From Pseudomonas helvetica (GTDB lineage: Bacteria; Pseudomonadota; Gammaproteobacteria; Pseudomonadales; Pseudomonadaceae): a stretch of 64,000 nt of DNA. Location of the stretch: contig NZ_CP150917.1 in assembly GCF_039908645.1 (NCBI RefSeq), positions 4,475,501-4,539,500 of the forward strand. Reading direction: 5' to 3'. Every line of letters starts with the position of its first letter. Position 1 is the stretch's first letter. The translations under genes were made by a program, and so were the position numbers. The notes beneath the pieces were generated by a model. The model was not told the origin of the DNA and did not search any database. It saw nothing but the letters and a program-made list of their open reading frames with translations. Shown here piece by piece: positions 1-8,971 of the stretch.

Positions 1-2
1 GC

Positions 3-1064
3 GCCCCTTGCGAAAAAATCGAAGTGGTCGAAGCCGCCCATCCGGTGCCTGATGCGGCCGGTCTGGCCGTGGCCAAACGGGTGCTGGAACTGGTCAGTAA
101 CCTGAGCGAAGACGACCGGGTGATCTTCCTGCTCTCGGGCGGCGGTTCGGCCCTGCTCGCCCTGCCCGCAGCCGGTATCACTCTGGCCGACAAACAGGCG
201 ATCAACAAAGCCCTGCTCAAATCCGGCGCAACCATCGGCGAGATGAACTGCGTGCGCAAGCACCTCTCGGCAATCAAGGGCGGCCGTCTAGGTAAGGCCT
301 GCTGGCCAGCCACTGTTTATACCTACGCGATTTCCGATGTCCCGAGCGACCTCGCCACCGTGATTGCATCCGGCCCGACCGTCGCCGATCCGAGTACCTC
401 GGCTGAAGCCCTGGCGATCCTCAAGCGCTATGCCATCGAGGTTCCGGTGTCGGTACGCAGCTGGTTGCAAAGCCCCGAATCGGAGACGGTAAAACCTGGC
501 GACCCGAGCCTGGCTCGCAGCCATTTCCAGTTGATCGCCCGACCGCAGCAATCCCTGGAAGCGGCAGCGGTGAAAGCCCGCCAGGCCGGTTTCAGCCCGT
601 TGATCCTCGGCGATCTGGAAGGCGAATCCCGTGAAGTGGCGAAAGTCCATGCCGGGATTGCGCGCCAGGTGGTGCTGCACGGTCAGCCGTTGGCGGCGCC
701 GTGCGTAATTCTCTCCGGTGGCGAAACCACCGTCACCGTGCGCGGCAATGGTCGAGGCGGACGCAACGCCGAGTTCCTGCTCAGCCTGACCGACAGCCTC
801 AAAGGTCTGCCCGGCGTCTACGCGCTGGCCGGTGATACCGATGGCATCGACGGCTCCGAAGATAACGCCGGCGCAATCATGACCCCGGACAGCTACGCCC
901 GCGCCACGGCTCTCGGTTTGAGCGCCAGCGACGAGTTGGACAACAACAATGGCTATGGCTATTTCGCAGCGCTCGACGGGCTGATCGTCACCGAGCCGAC
1001 GCGCACCAACGTCAACGACTTCCGCGCCATCCTGATCCTCGAGAGCCCTGAACATGACGCCTGA
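3..1064 (+). CDS. ttuD: Glycerate 2-kinase (MOFRL family), 5' partial
   Basis: Phosphorylates D-glycerate to 2-phosphoglycerate at the end of glyoxylate or tartrate breakdown (often named TtuD or hydroxypyruvate reductase). The frame is open to the window edge, so the N-terminal part is missing. About 354 residues remain. The stretch around EAAHPVPD, the glycine-rich LLSGGGSALL loop and the C-terminal GGETTVTV...GRGGRNAEF...AGDTDGIDG blocks are characteristic of this kinase family. Its last 11 bases overlap the start of the pyruvate kinase gene, so the two are probably co-translated. This fits the gcl-hyi-glxR-ttuD-pyk order known from other Pseudomonas. Product confidence is high; the true start lies outside the window. 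Confidence 0.93.
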   Translation, partial: APCEKIEVVEAAHPVPDAAGLAVAKRVLELVSNLSEDDRVIFLLSGGGSALLALPAAGITLADKQAINKALLKSGATIGEMNCVRKHLSAIKGGRLGKACWPATVYTYAISDVPSDLATVIASGPTVADPSTSAEALAILKRYAIEVPVSVRSWLQSPESETVKPGDPSLARSHFQLIARPQQSLEAAAVKARQAGFSPLILGDLEGESREVAKVHAGIARQVVLHGQPLAAPCVILSGGETTVTVRGNGRGGRNAEFLLSLTDSLKGLPGVYALAGDTDGIDGSEDNAGAIMTPDSYARATALGLSASDELDNNNGYGYFAALDGLIVTEPTRTNVNDFRAILILESPEHDA

Positions 1065-2469
1065 TAAGAAGGTCAAAATCCTCGCCACCCTTGGCCCCGC
1101 CACTGACGGGATCGATGACATCCGCGAGCTGGTGCAAGCCGGGGTGAATATCTTTCGCCTGAACTTCAGCCACGGCGATCACGCCGACCACGCCCAGCGC
1201 TACCAGTGGATCCGCGAAGTCGAGCGCCAACTCAATTACCCGCTGGGCATTCTGATGGACCTGCAAGGCCCGAAGCTGCGGGTCGGCCAGTTTGCCGAGG
1301 GCAAGGTGCAACTGGTGCGCGGTCAGGCCCTGCGCCTGGACCTCGACGCCACGCCGGGTGACGAGCGGCGGGTCAACCTGCCGCACCCGGAAATCATCGC
1401 CGCGCTGGAACCCGGCATGGACCTGTTGCTGGACGACGGCAAACTGCGTTTGCGGGTGGTGACCAAGTATGCCGACGCCATCGACACCACGGTGCTCAAT
1501 GGCGGCGAGTTGTCGGACCGCAAAGGCGTCAACGTGCCGCAAGCGGTGCTCGACCTCAGCCCGCTGACGGCCAAGGATCGTCGCGACCTGAGTTTCGGTC
1601 TGGAATTAGGTGTCGATTGGGTCGCGCTGTCATTTGTGCAGCGTCCTGAAGACATTCGTGAGGCACGCGCACTGATCGGCAACAAAGCCTTTTTGATGGC
1701 GAAAATCGAAAAACCGTCGGCCGTTGAACAACTGCGCGAAATCGCTGAGCTGAGCGACGCGATCATGGTTGCCCGTGGCGACCTCGGTGTGGAAGTACCG
1801 GCCGAGAGCGTGCCGCAGATCCAGAAAGACATCATCAGCATCTGCCGCCAGCTCGGCAAACCGGTGGTGGTGGCGACCCAGATGCTTGAGTCCATGCGTT
1901 TCTCCCCGGCGCCGACACGGGCCGAGGTAACCGACGTCGCCAACGCCGTGGCCGAAGGGGCTGACGCGGTGATGCTCTCGGCGGAAACCGCTTCTGGCGA
2001 TTACCCGCTCGAAGCGGTGCAGATGATGAGCAAGATCATCCGTCAGGTCGAAAGCGGTCCGGATTACCAGGCGCAACTGGATGTCAGCCGACCAAAAGCC
2101 GAAGCCACGACTTCGGACGCCATCAGCTGTGCGATCCGCCGGATCAGCAACATCCTTCCAGTAGCGGTGCTGGTGAACTACAGCGAGTCCGGCAGTTCGA
2201 GTTTGCGTGCGGCGCGGGAGCGGCCGGCAGTGCCGATTCTCAACCTGACGCCGAACCTGCAAACCGCGCGGCGCTTGAGCGTGGCGTGGGGTGTGCACTC
2301 GGTGGTCAACGATCGTTTGCGGCAGGTCGACGAGGTGTGCTCCACCGCCCTGGAAATCGCCCAGGCGCAAGGCATGGCCAAGCGTGGTGATACGTTGTTG
2401 ATCACTGCGGGTGTGCCTTTCGGTCAGCCAGGATCAACGAACTCGTTGCGTATAGAGACGTTGATTTAG
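1054..2469 (+). CDS. pyk: Pyruvate kinase
   Basis: Converts phosphoenolpyruvate and ADP to pyruvate and ATP in the cytoplasm. At 471 residues it is of normal length for bacterial pyruvate kinases. The barrel begins with KILATLGPATD and RLNFSHGDH. The active-site region MAKIEKPSAVEQL followed by MVARGDLGVEVP, and the ATQMLESM helix, are clear. The C-terminal regulatory domain follows from about residue 345. The start ATG lies inside the end of the glycerate kinase gene. The pair likely channels glycerate to pyruvate, so this is probably the isozyme tied to glyoxylate catabolism (pykF/ttuE type) and not the only pyruvate kinase of the cell. Confidence 0.95.
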   Translation: MTPDKKVKILATLGPATDGIDDIRELVQAGVNIFRLNFSHGDHADHAQRYQWIREVERQLNYPLGILMDLQGPKLRVGQFAEGKVQLVRGQALRLDLDATPGDERRVNLPHPEIIAALEPGMDLLLDDGKLRLRVVTKYADAIDTTVLNGGELSDRKGVNVPQAVLDLSPLTAKDRRDLSFGLELGVDWVALSFVQRPEDIREARALIGNKAFLMAKIEKPSAVEQLREIAELSDAIMVARGDLGVEVPAESVPQIQKDIISICRQLGKPVVVATQMLESMRFSPAPTRAEVTDVANAVAEGADAVMLSAETASGDYPLEAVQMMSKIIRQVESGPDYQAQLDVSRPKAEATTSDAISCAIRRISNILPVAVLVNYSESGSSSLRAARERPAVPILNLTPNLQTARRLSVAWGVHSVVNDRLRQVDEVCSTALEIAQAQGMAKRGDTLLITAGVPFGQPGSTNSLRIETLI

Positions 2470-2480
2470 CGAACAGCTTT

Positions 2481-2610
2481 TGTGGCGAGGGAGCTTGCTC
2501 CCGCTCGACTGCGCAGCAGTCGTGATACGTAATCCCGATTCATCCTATAAAAAACGGGATACGTTTTGGGGCCGCTCCGCGCCCCAGCGGGAGCAAGCTC
2601 CCTCGCCACG
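2481..2610. repeat. REP-type palindrome pair (REPIN-like)
   Basis: Two inverted arms, about 2481-2505 and 2586-2610, share the core GCGAGGGAGCTTGCTCCCGCT and its complement. They are separated by about 80 bases that contain a further short palindrome (CGACTGCGCAGCAGTCG). This matches the paired extragenic REP elements common in P. fluorescens. A related pair lies at 54861-54983. The element separates pyk from the urea transporter and may act in mRNA stability or termination. Confidence 0.85.
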
Positions 2611-2656
2611 GGCTTGATGCAACTCCTTGGTGCTTCCTCTGCCCTTAGACCCCAAC

Positions 2657-3577
2657 ATGCCTGCCAACCACTTCAACACCCACTGCCCCGACTGGGCCAC
2701 TGCCCTGCTCAACGGTTTCAGTCAGATTTTCCTCCAGCGTCATCCGCTGTGCGGCCTGCTGTGCCTGTTGGCCATCCTGTTTAGCGCTCCGACGTTACTC
2801 GGCGGCGCCCTGTTGGGTGGCGTGGCCGGTTTGCTCACTGCGCAACGTCGCGGCTATGCCAAGGCTGATCGCCAAGCCGGGCTCTTCAGCTACAACGGCG
2901 TCTTGCTCGGCCTCTTGCTGAGCCTGCAGTTCAGTTGGTCGGCCATGCTGCCGCCACTGATCCTCGCCAGCGGTGGACTGAGTGCGATCGTCACCCAGCA
3001 ATGGCTCAAGCGCGCACGCGACCAGCATTTTCTACCCGCCTACACCGCACCTTTCGTGGGACTGGGCTGGATACTGCTGAGCGTTGCTGCCCCGGCTCAC
3101 TCGATACCTGCACCACGTCCAGAACTCGATGCCTTGGGCCTGCTCGGCGCCGAGTTCAAAGGCTTGGGCCAAGTCATCTTCCTCGACCATCCTTTGGCAG
3201 GCGTGCTGATCGTCGTCGGGCTGCTGCTTGCCAACCGCCGTGCCGCGCTCTGGGCTCTGGTGGGTTCCGCCGCGGGTCTGCTCTGCGCCGTGTGGCTGAA
3301 CCAAACGCCCGACGCATTGCTCGGCCTGTATGGCTACAACCCGGCGCTGGCCGCCCTCGCCTTCAGCCAGCAACGCCGCCAACCCTGGTTGCCGCTGCTG
3401 GGTATTGCACTGGCGATCCTCCTCACACCGGCGTTTGCTGCCGTGGGGTTGGCGACCTTGACCGCGCCGTTCATTCTCGCCTGCTGGTTGCTGCGCTCGG
3501 GTATTCGCCTGCTGCGCCACGCAACTACAGACAGTGCGCCTTGCCAAACCTCGGAGAATCAACCTAGGCTGCGCTGA
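2657..3577 (+). CDS. Urea transporter (UT family)
   Basis: Integral membrane protein of about 306 residues, expected to form a urea channel in the inner membrane. The sequence is almost wholly hydrophobic helices with the family-like blocks LFSYNGVLLGLLL near the N-terminus and GLYGYNPALAALAF in the second half, which are the two inverted halves of the UT fold. The ATG at 2657 was chosen; a TTG 30 bases upstream in the same frame is possible, but it adds no hydrophobic segment and neither start has a good Shine-Dalgarno. The gene follows pyk after a REP pair, so it is probably a separate unit. The same order (pyk, urea transporter, ion channel, sulfate-binding protein) is known from P. putida. 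Confidence 0.85.
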   Translation: MPANHFNTHCPDWATALLNGFSQIFLQRHPLCGLLCLLAILFSAPTLLGGALLGGVAGLLTAQRRGYAKADRQAGLFSYNGVLLGLLLSLQFSWSAMLPPLILASGGLSAIVTQQWLKRARDQHFLPAYTAPFVGLGWILLSVAAPAHSIPAPRPELDALGLLGAEFKGLGQVIFLDHPLAGVLIVVGLLLANRRAALWALVGSAAGLLCAVWLNQTPDALLGLYGYNPALAALAFSQQRRQPWLPLLGIALAILLTPAFAAVGLATLTAPFILACWLLRSGIRLLRHATTDSAPCQTSENQPRLR

Positions 3578-3598
3578 TTTATGGCCAAGGCGATTTGA

Positions 3599-4423
3599 AT
3601 GGACAGCAACGACACGTGGCGTAAGCGCCTGTACGTGATGATTTTCCATACCGACACGGTGGCCGGGCGGCGCTTCGATAAAACGCTGCTGCTGATCATC
3701 CTTGCCAGTCTGGTGGTGGTGATCCTCGACAGCATCGATGACGTTCACCAGAACTTCGCCAACACCCTGGCGTACTTCGAGTGGGGCTTTACCCTGATCT
3801 TCCTGGTCGAGTACATGTTGCGCTTGTACTGCTCGCCCAGGCCGCTGCGTTACGCCTTCAGTTTTTACGGGCTGGTGGATTTGCTGGCGATTGTTCCCGG
3901 CATCCTTGCGATCTATTACAGCGATGCGCAGTACCTGCTGATCATCCGAATCATCCGTATGCTGCGGATCTTTCGCGTGCTCAAACTGCTCCCCTACCTG
4001 AAGCAGGCCCATTACCTGCTCGACGCCCTGCGCGGCAGCAAACAGAAAATCATCGTATTCCTGCTCAGCGTCTGCACGCTGGTAACGGTGTTCGGCACAC
4101 TGATGTATGTGGTCGAAGGCCCGGAGCATGGCTTTACCAGCATCCCCAAAGGGATCTATTGGGCGATCGTCACCCTGACCACCGTCGGCTACGGCGACAT
4201 CGTGCCCAAGACCGCTTTGGGGCAGGTCATCTCAGCGATGGTGATGGTCACCGGTTACTCGATCATCGCCGTCCCCACCGGGATTTTTACCGCCGAACTG
4301 GCCAACGCCATGCGCGGCGAACAGCAGCAACATGACTGCCCGGTGTGCCGCAAAAACCAGCACGAACACAGCGCGGCATTTTGCTCACGCTGCGGTAATG
4401 CACTGTTCAAGAAAATAGAATAA
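3599..4423 (+). CDS. Voltage-gated K+ channel family protein with zinc-ribbon tail
   Basis: A 274-residue member of the voltage-gated ion channel superfamily. Six membrane segments are visible. The S4-like helix IIRIIRMLRIFRVLKLLPYL carries regularly spaced arginines, and the pore loop has the potassium filter TTVGYGD. After S6 the protein ends in a short four-cysteine motif, CPVC...CSRCG (about residues 245-268), which looks like a zinc ribbon. The start ATG is preceded by AAGG at a good distance. It probably passes K+ across the inner membrane in response to voltage; the role of the metal-binding tail is not known to me. Confidence 0.9.
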   Translation: MDSNDTWRKRLYVMIFHTDTVAGRRFDKTLLLIILASLVVVILDSIDDVHQNFANTLAYFEWGFTLIFLVEYMLRLYCSPRPLRYAFSFYGLVDLLAIVPGILAIYYSDAQYLLIIRIIRMLRIFRVLKLLPYLKQAHYLLDALRGSKQKIIVFLLSVCTLVTVFGTLMYVVEGPEHGFTSIPKGIYWAIVTLTTVGYGDIVPKTALGQVISAMVMVTGYSIIAVPTGIFTAELANAMRGEQQQHDCPVCRKNQHEHSAAFCSRCGNALFKKIE

Positions 4424-4512
4424 GCAAAGTACTTTTTAATCTTTAAAGGGATATGTAGCCCCGGCTATAGTCGACGGCAAATTGCCTTCATCTCGAACAA
4501 AAGGAATGTGCA

Positions 4513-5511
4513 GTGAAAAAGATCTTTGGCGCCTCACTTCTGGCCGCTGGCCTGACCCTCGCGAGCGTGGCCCAGGCCGCACCGACCCTGCTCAACGTGT
4601 CCTATGACGTGATGCGCGATTTCTACAAGGACTACAACACCGCCTTCCAGAAACACTGGCAAGCCGAGCACAACGAAAACATCACCCTGCAAATGTCCTT
4701 CGGCGGCTCCAGCAAACAGGCCCGATCAGTGATCGATGGCCTGCCGGCTGACGTCATCACCATGAACATGGCCACCGACATCAACGCGTTGGTCGACAAC
4801 GGCAAACTGGTCCCGGACAACTGGGTAACTCGCCTGCCGGACCACAGTGCGCCGTTCACTTCCGCCACCGTGTTTATCGTGCGCAAGGGCAACCCGAAAG
4901 CCCTGAAAGACTGGCCGGACCTGCTCAAGGATGGCGTGCAGGTTATCGTGCCCAACCCGAAAACCTCGGGTAATGGCCGCTACACCTATTTGTCGGCGTG
5001 GGGTTACGTGCTGAAAAACGGCGGTGACGAGAACAAGGCCAAGGCCTTCGTCGGCAAGCTGTTCAAACAAGCCCCGGTACTCGACACCGGTGGCCGCGCA
5101 GCCACCACCACATTCATGACCAATCAGATCGGCGACGTGCTGGTGACCTTCGAGAACGAAGCGGAAATGATCGCCCGCGAGTTCGGTCGCGACCAGTTCG
5201 AAGTCATCTACCCAAGCGTCTCTGCCGAAGCCGAGCCGCCGGTAAGCGTGGTCGACAAAGTTGTCGACAAGAAAGGCACCCGCGCTGCCGCCGAGGAATA
5301 CCTGAAGTACCTGTGGTCCCCGGAAGGCCAGGAAATCGCCGCCGCCAACTACCTGCGTCCGCGTGACCCGGCCGTTTTGGCCAAGCACACCGACCGCTTC
5401 CCGAAAGTCGACTTCCTGTCGGTGGAGAAAACCTTCGGTGACTGGCGCACCGTGCAGAAAACCCACTTCAACGATGGTGGGGTTTTCGACCAGATTTACA
5501 GCGGGCAATAA
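4513..5511 (+). CDS. sbp: Periplasmic sulfate-binding protein
   Basis: Solute-binding subunit for sulfate or thiosulfate ABC uptake. The 332-residue protein begins with a Sec signal peptide (MKKIFGASLLAAG...AQAAP, cleavage near residue 22-23). The mature part has the family blocks LNVSYDVMRDFYKDYN, GGSSKQARSVIDGLPADV and PNPKTSGNGRYTYL. The GTG start is fixed by the strong site AAGGAA six bases upstream. No cysT/cysW/cysA permease genes follow; the next gene is on the other strand and a terminator lies just downstream. It must therefore work with a transporter encoded elsewhere. Expression under sulfur limitation is expected from the family, not seen here. Confidence 0.95.
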   Translation: MKKIFGASLLAAGLTLASVAQAAPTLLNVSYDVMRDFYKDYNTAFQKHWQAEHNENITLQMSFGGSSKQARSVIDGLPADVITMNMATDINALVDNGKLVPDNWVTRLPDHSAPFTSATVFIVRKGNPKALKDWPDLLKDGVQVIVPNPKTSGNGRYTYLSAWGYVLKNGGDENKAKAFVGKLFKQAPVLDTGGRAATTTFMTNQIGDVLVTFENEAEMIAREFGRDQFEVIYPSVSAEAEPPVSVVDKVVDKKGTRAAAEEYLKYLWSPEGQEIAAANYLRPRDPAVLAKHTDRFPKVDFLSVEKTFGDWRTVQKTHFNDGGVFDQIYSGQ

Positions 5512-5528
5512 GCGCTGGATCAGCAATG

Positions 5529-5557
5529 AAAAAGGCGACCTCAGTAGTCGCCTTTTT
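5529..5557. terminator. Intrinsic terminator, probably bidirectional
   Basis: A GC-rich stem (AAAGGCGAC...GTCGCCTTT) with a four-to-six base loop, flanked by A-run and T-run, sits between the convergent sbp and DUF5666-like genes and could end both transcripts. Confidence 0.85.
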
Positions 5558-5573
5558 CATACCCGCCGGTAAC

Positions 5574-6203
5574 TCACATCGGCGGCGCGACGCCATCCTT
5601 GCCAGCCGAGATCGATTGCGCCGTCAGGGTGCCATCGGCGCTTTGAGTGGCGAACAACACGACCTTGACCCCGACTTTGAGCAGGCTGCGATCAGCCGGT
5701 GTCAGGTTGACGATCGGCACGTCCTCCGGCACCAGGATGGTCTGCTGGCCACCCTTGTAATTGACGGTCAGGATTCGGCCATTGTTGACCACCAGATCGC
5801 CGACAATGCCATTGGTCATGCTGCTGCCCTTGACCAGATCGAACGGACGGTGGCCGTCGCCGGTGCCAGCCATTTCAGGTGGGAACACATGCACTTCCAG
5901 TGCCTTGAGCGTGCCATCGTCTTGCGGTATTGCCGCTGAGCCAATGTAGCTGCCGGGCTTGATGTCTTCGATGTTGGCCGGGGTTACGGCGCGAACCTGG
6001 GTGTCCTTGGTCAACTGGATGATCACGTTCTCGCCCGTGTTGGCATGCACCTTCAAGACCTCTTCGGACACCCCGGTGACTTCACCGCGCACGCCGATGC
6101 GCATACCCGGTGCCTCCTCAGCCATAACAGCAGTGGCGATCAGCACGCTGCCCAGGGAAATCACACCGATGTTGCGTATCAGGCGACCAAACATCGTTTT
6201 CAT
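5574..6203 (-). CDS. Exported DUF5666-like protein
   Basis: A 209-residue protein with an N-terminal signal peptide (hydrophobic stretch IGVISLGSVLIATAVMAEE, cleavage near residue 25). The mature part is rich in beta strands with two repeats of the type G-x-V-x-x-V and V-N-Y-K-G-G-Q-Q. This resembles the OB-like DUF5666 family, which has no assigned function. The ATG at 6203 gives a proper signal peptide, whereas the upstream in-frame extension to 6332 is not signal-like. It stands alone, facing sbp across a shared terminator. Confidence 0.7.
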   Translation of the reverse strand: MKTMFGRLIRNIGVISLGSVLIATAVMAEEAPGMRIGVRGEVTGVSEEVLKVHANTGENVIIQLTKDTQVRAVTPANIEDIKPGSYIGSAAIPQDDGTLKALEVHVFPPEMAGTGDGHRPFDLVKGSSMTNGIVGDLVVNNGRILTVNYKGGQQTILVPEDVPIVNLTPADRSLLKVGVKVVLFATQSADGTLTAQSISAGKDGVAPPM

Positions 6204-6376
6204 GAGACCGGTTTCCACTGATGAGACGTTGAAAATGACTGATACCAAAGGGCTTAACCGCCCACACAAATCATAGGCGTTACGGTGCAAGATGAAAGTT
6301 TTGCGGGCAACGTCCTCTTGACCGTCTCGCAACGCTCTCTAACAGCCACTGCAAGACGCAATTAGGCGCACCAACG

Positions 6377-6404
6377 AAAAAGGCCGGTCAATGACCGGCC
6401 TCTG
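6377..6404. terminator. Intrinsic terminator after comEA-like gene
   Basis: The stem AGGCCGGTCA...TGACCGGCCT is preceded on the plus strand by A residues, so the minus-strand transcript ends in a U run. It lies just beyond the stop of the ComEA-like gene. Confidence 0.75.
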
Positions 6405-6420
6405 GCGCTAGCGCTACGAA

Positions 6421-6756
6421 TCAGTTCACCTCAAGCTTGTCGCGATTCTTGTCCAGAATCGCCTTGCCGATGCCCTTGACCTCCAACAACTCATCCACCG
6501 ATGCAAACGGTCCATTACTCTCACGATATGCAACAATCGCCTTGGCCTTGGCCTCACCTACTCCAGCGAGTTCCCGCTGCAGTGTCGTTGCATCCGCCGT
6601 ATTGAGATCGACTTTTGCAGCCTCCCCGGACGGTGCGACCTGTACGGTCAATGGCGCGGTTACAGCCTCCGTGTTTGTCGCTGGCGCAGCGATAGCGGCA
6701 ATAGAGGCGCTGGTCAGCAGGGCAAAAACCAGAGAGTAGAAATAGCCTGTACGCAT
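6421..6756 (-). CDS. ComEA-like helix-hairpin-helix protein
   Basis: A 111-residue exported protein. A signal peptide (residues 1-23, ending in AIAAPA) is followed by a short linker and a helix-hairpin-helix DNA-binding domain of the ComEA type: VDLNTADATTLQRELAGVGEAKAKAIVAYR...GPFASVDELLEVKGIGKAILDKN. In naturally competent bacteria ComEA binds incoming DNA in the periplasm; here only the C-terminal domain and signal are present, as in most Pseudomonas. It lies next to wbpM, an order also known from P. aeruginosa, but there is no sign of a functional link to polysaccharide synthesis. Confidence 0.88.
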   Translation of the reverse strand: MRTGYFYSLVFALLTSASIAAIAAPATNTEAVTAPLTVQVAPSGEAAKVDLNTADATTLQRELAGVGEAKAKAIVAYRESNGPFASVDELLEVKGIGKAILDKNRDKLEVN

Positions 6757-6870
6757 AAGTGACGCTCCATGACATCGATAGGAAAGAAGCAGCTTTTCCG
6801 AAGCTGCCTCCCAAACCTAGGTCATGCTGTGAGCCTGTCAAAAATGTATCAGTTACAGGGTGTGTAACAA

Positions 6871-8865
6871 TCAGGGTTCGAGACGGCGTTGCTGGTAGAT
6901 CCAGTCGACGATTTCACCATCGGGGGTGTAGCCGCTGACGGTTTCGCGTAACAACTGACGAACCCGTGAGTAGTCATCCCGCTCGACAGCGCCGAGCAGC
7001 TCGGTCAGCCGCGCCTTGAGCACGTCCCAAGGCAGATGGTCTTCATTGGCACTCATGATCATTGGGTGCTGAGTCGCTGCGACGTTGTCGCCGATCAGTA
7101 ACTCTTCATAGAGCTTTTCACCCGGGCGCAAACCGGTGAACTCAATGGCAATGTCACCTTGCAGGTTCTTCTCCGAGCGAATGCTCAAACCAGACAGATG
7201 GATCATCTTTTCAGCCAGCTCGACAATCTTCACCGGCTCACCCATGTCCAGCACAAACACATCGCCGCCCTGCCCCATGGAACCGGCCTGGATCACCAGT
7301 TGCGCCGCCTCGGGAATGGTCATGAAGTAGCGCGTGATCTTCGGGTGAGTCACCGTCAACGGTCCACCCGACTTGATCTGACTATGGAACAACGGGATCA
7401 CCGAACCGGAAGAGCCCAGCACATTACCAAAGCGCACCATCGTGAACCGGGTCTTGTTGACACGCGATACATTGGCCTTGTCGCCCAGCAATACCGGCGC
7501 AATCTCACGACTAAGCGCCTGCAGTGTCATTTCGGCCAAGCGCTTGGTGCTACCCATCACATTGGTCGGACGCACGGCTTTGTCGGTGGAGATCAGCACA
7601 AAGTTGGCGACACCTGATTGCAAAGCGGCTTGTGCGGTATTGAGCGTACCCATCACATTGTTCAACACGCCTTCGGCGATATTGTGCTCAACCATCGGCA
7701 CATGCTTATAGGCCGCTGCGTGGTAAACCGTTTCCACTTTCCAGGTTTTCATCACGTCCAGAAGCTTTTCCTGATGCCGGACAGAACCGAGGATAGGCAG
7801 CAGGCGAACAGACAGGGATTCACGACTGGCTCGTTTCTCCAACTCGGAAAGAATGCTGTAAAGATTGAACTCGCTGTGTTCAAACAGGATTAGCGTCGTA
7901 GGACCAAGAGAAAAAATCTGCCGGCAAAGCTCCGCACCGATAGAGCCGCCCGCACCGGTCACCATGACCGTTTTGCGCTTGATACAACGCTCCAGCAAAT
8001 CAGGCTGAGCCGGTACCGAGTCACGCCCCAGCAAGTCGGCAATGTCGACCTCCTGGATGTCCTCGACCTTCACCCGCCCACTGGCCAGGTCAGTGAAATT
8101 CGGAACGCTACGGATGTGAAGCGGAAAGCCTTCCAGGAGATTCAGAATCTCCCTACGTCGTGCTCGCGTGGATGACGGCAGCGCCAGAAGAATTTCCTGC
8201 GCGCCGGTGACATCGATCATCTGCTGAATATGCTTGGGCTTATAGACCTGCAGGCCTGAAATAGAGCGATCCGCGATACTCGCGTCGTCATCGATGAAGG
8301 CCACAGGACGCATTACCCGCCCCATGCGAAGCGCCGCGACGAGCTGGTTGCCAGCAACACCCGCGCCGTAGATGGCGACCTTGGTCAAACCATCATCACG
8401 ACTGGTGAACGGCACGTGCTGAGCGGCGGTGAACCAGTCACCCATGAAGTATTGACGCATGCACAGGCGTAAGCCGCCGATGATGACCAGGCTGAGCCAC
8501 CAGTAGTTGAAGATGATGGAGCGCGGAACCACAGTTTGGTGATTGCTGTACCAATAGACAACGACTGCCAGGATCAGTGACGAGAGGCTGACGGCCTTGA
8601 CGATGGCTATGAGGGCGTCGTTGCCGAAGTAGCGCATGACGGCACGGTACATGCCGAAGCGGATGAACAGGGGGATGGCGATAACAGGGGCGCAGGCGAA
8701 GAGCCACAAGTGGACTTTGAAAGGGTTATACATATCGTCGATGCCCAGACGCACGATAAAAGCCAGCCACAGTGCAGCCCAGACCAGCACGACGTCTGTC
8801 GCGACCTGTATCAACCTTTTCTGTCGGCGGGGTAGCCCTACCAGATACGCTCTGACTTTATCCAT
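6871..8865 (-). CDS. wbpM: WbpM-type UDP-GlcNAc 4,6-dehydratase
   Basis: Membrane-anchored nucleotide-sugar dehydratase that starts synthesis of UDP-FucNAc or UDP-QuiNAc for O-antigen. At 664 residues from the ATG at 8865 it matches WbpM (665 aa in P. aeruginosa), including the N-terminal GLPRR; a GTG at 8880 would add five residues. Four membrane helices lie in residues 20-150. A first Rossmann fold follows (YGAGVAG, about 165-175). The catalytic SDR domain starts near residue 305 with VTGAGGSIGAELC. The active site reads ISTDKAVRPTNVMGSTKR, with Met in place of the usual Tyr, as in WbpM/FlaA1 long-chain enzymes. It is likely in one operon with wbpL and the upstream epimerase. Confidence 0.95.
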   Translation of the reverse strand: MDKVRAYLVGLPRRQKRLIQVATDVVLVWAALWLAFIVRLGIDDMYNPFKVHLWLFACAPVIAIPLFIRFGMYRAVMRYFGNDALIAIVKAVSLSSLILAVVVYWYSNHQTVVPRSIIFNYWWLSLVIIGGLRLCMRQYFMGDWFTAAQHVPFTSRDDGLTKVAIYGAGVAGNQLVAALRMGRVMRPVAFIDDDASIADRSISGLQVYKPKHIQQMIDVTGAQEILLALPSSTRARRREILNLLEGFPLHIRSVPNFTDLASGRVKVEDIQEVDIADLLGRDSVPAQPDLLERCIKRKTVMVTGAGGSIGAELCRQIFSLGPTTLILFEHSEFNLYSILSELEKRASRESLSVRLLPILGSVRHQEKLLDVMKTWKVETVYHAAAYKHVPMVEHNIAEGVLNNVMGTLNTAQAALQSGVANFVLISTDKAVRPTNVMGSTKRLAEMTLQALSREIAPVLLGDKANVSRVNKTRFTMVRFGNVLGSSGSVIPLFHSQIKSGGPLTVTHPKITRYFMTIPEAAQLVIQAGSMGQGGDVFVLDMGEPVKIVELAEKMIHLSGLSIRSEKNLQGDIAIEFTGLRPGEKLYEELLIGDNVAATQHPMIMSANEDHLPWDVLKARLTELLGAVERDDYSRVRQLLRETVSGYTPDGEIVDWIYQQRRLEP

Positions 8866-8971
8866 GAACCTTTCAAACACCTCAGCCTGCTCCCTTCAAC
8901 TGGTTACATCAATGTGGTGAAACCTACGGGCGCAACGTTGTTACTTTAAACCTAAATGGCAGAACCGTTAC

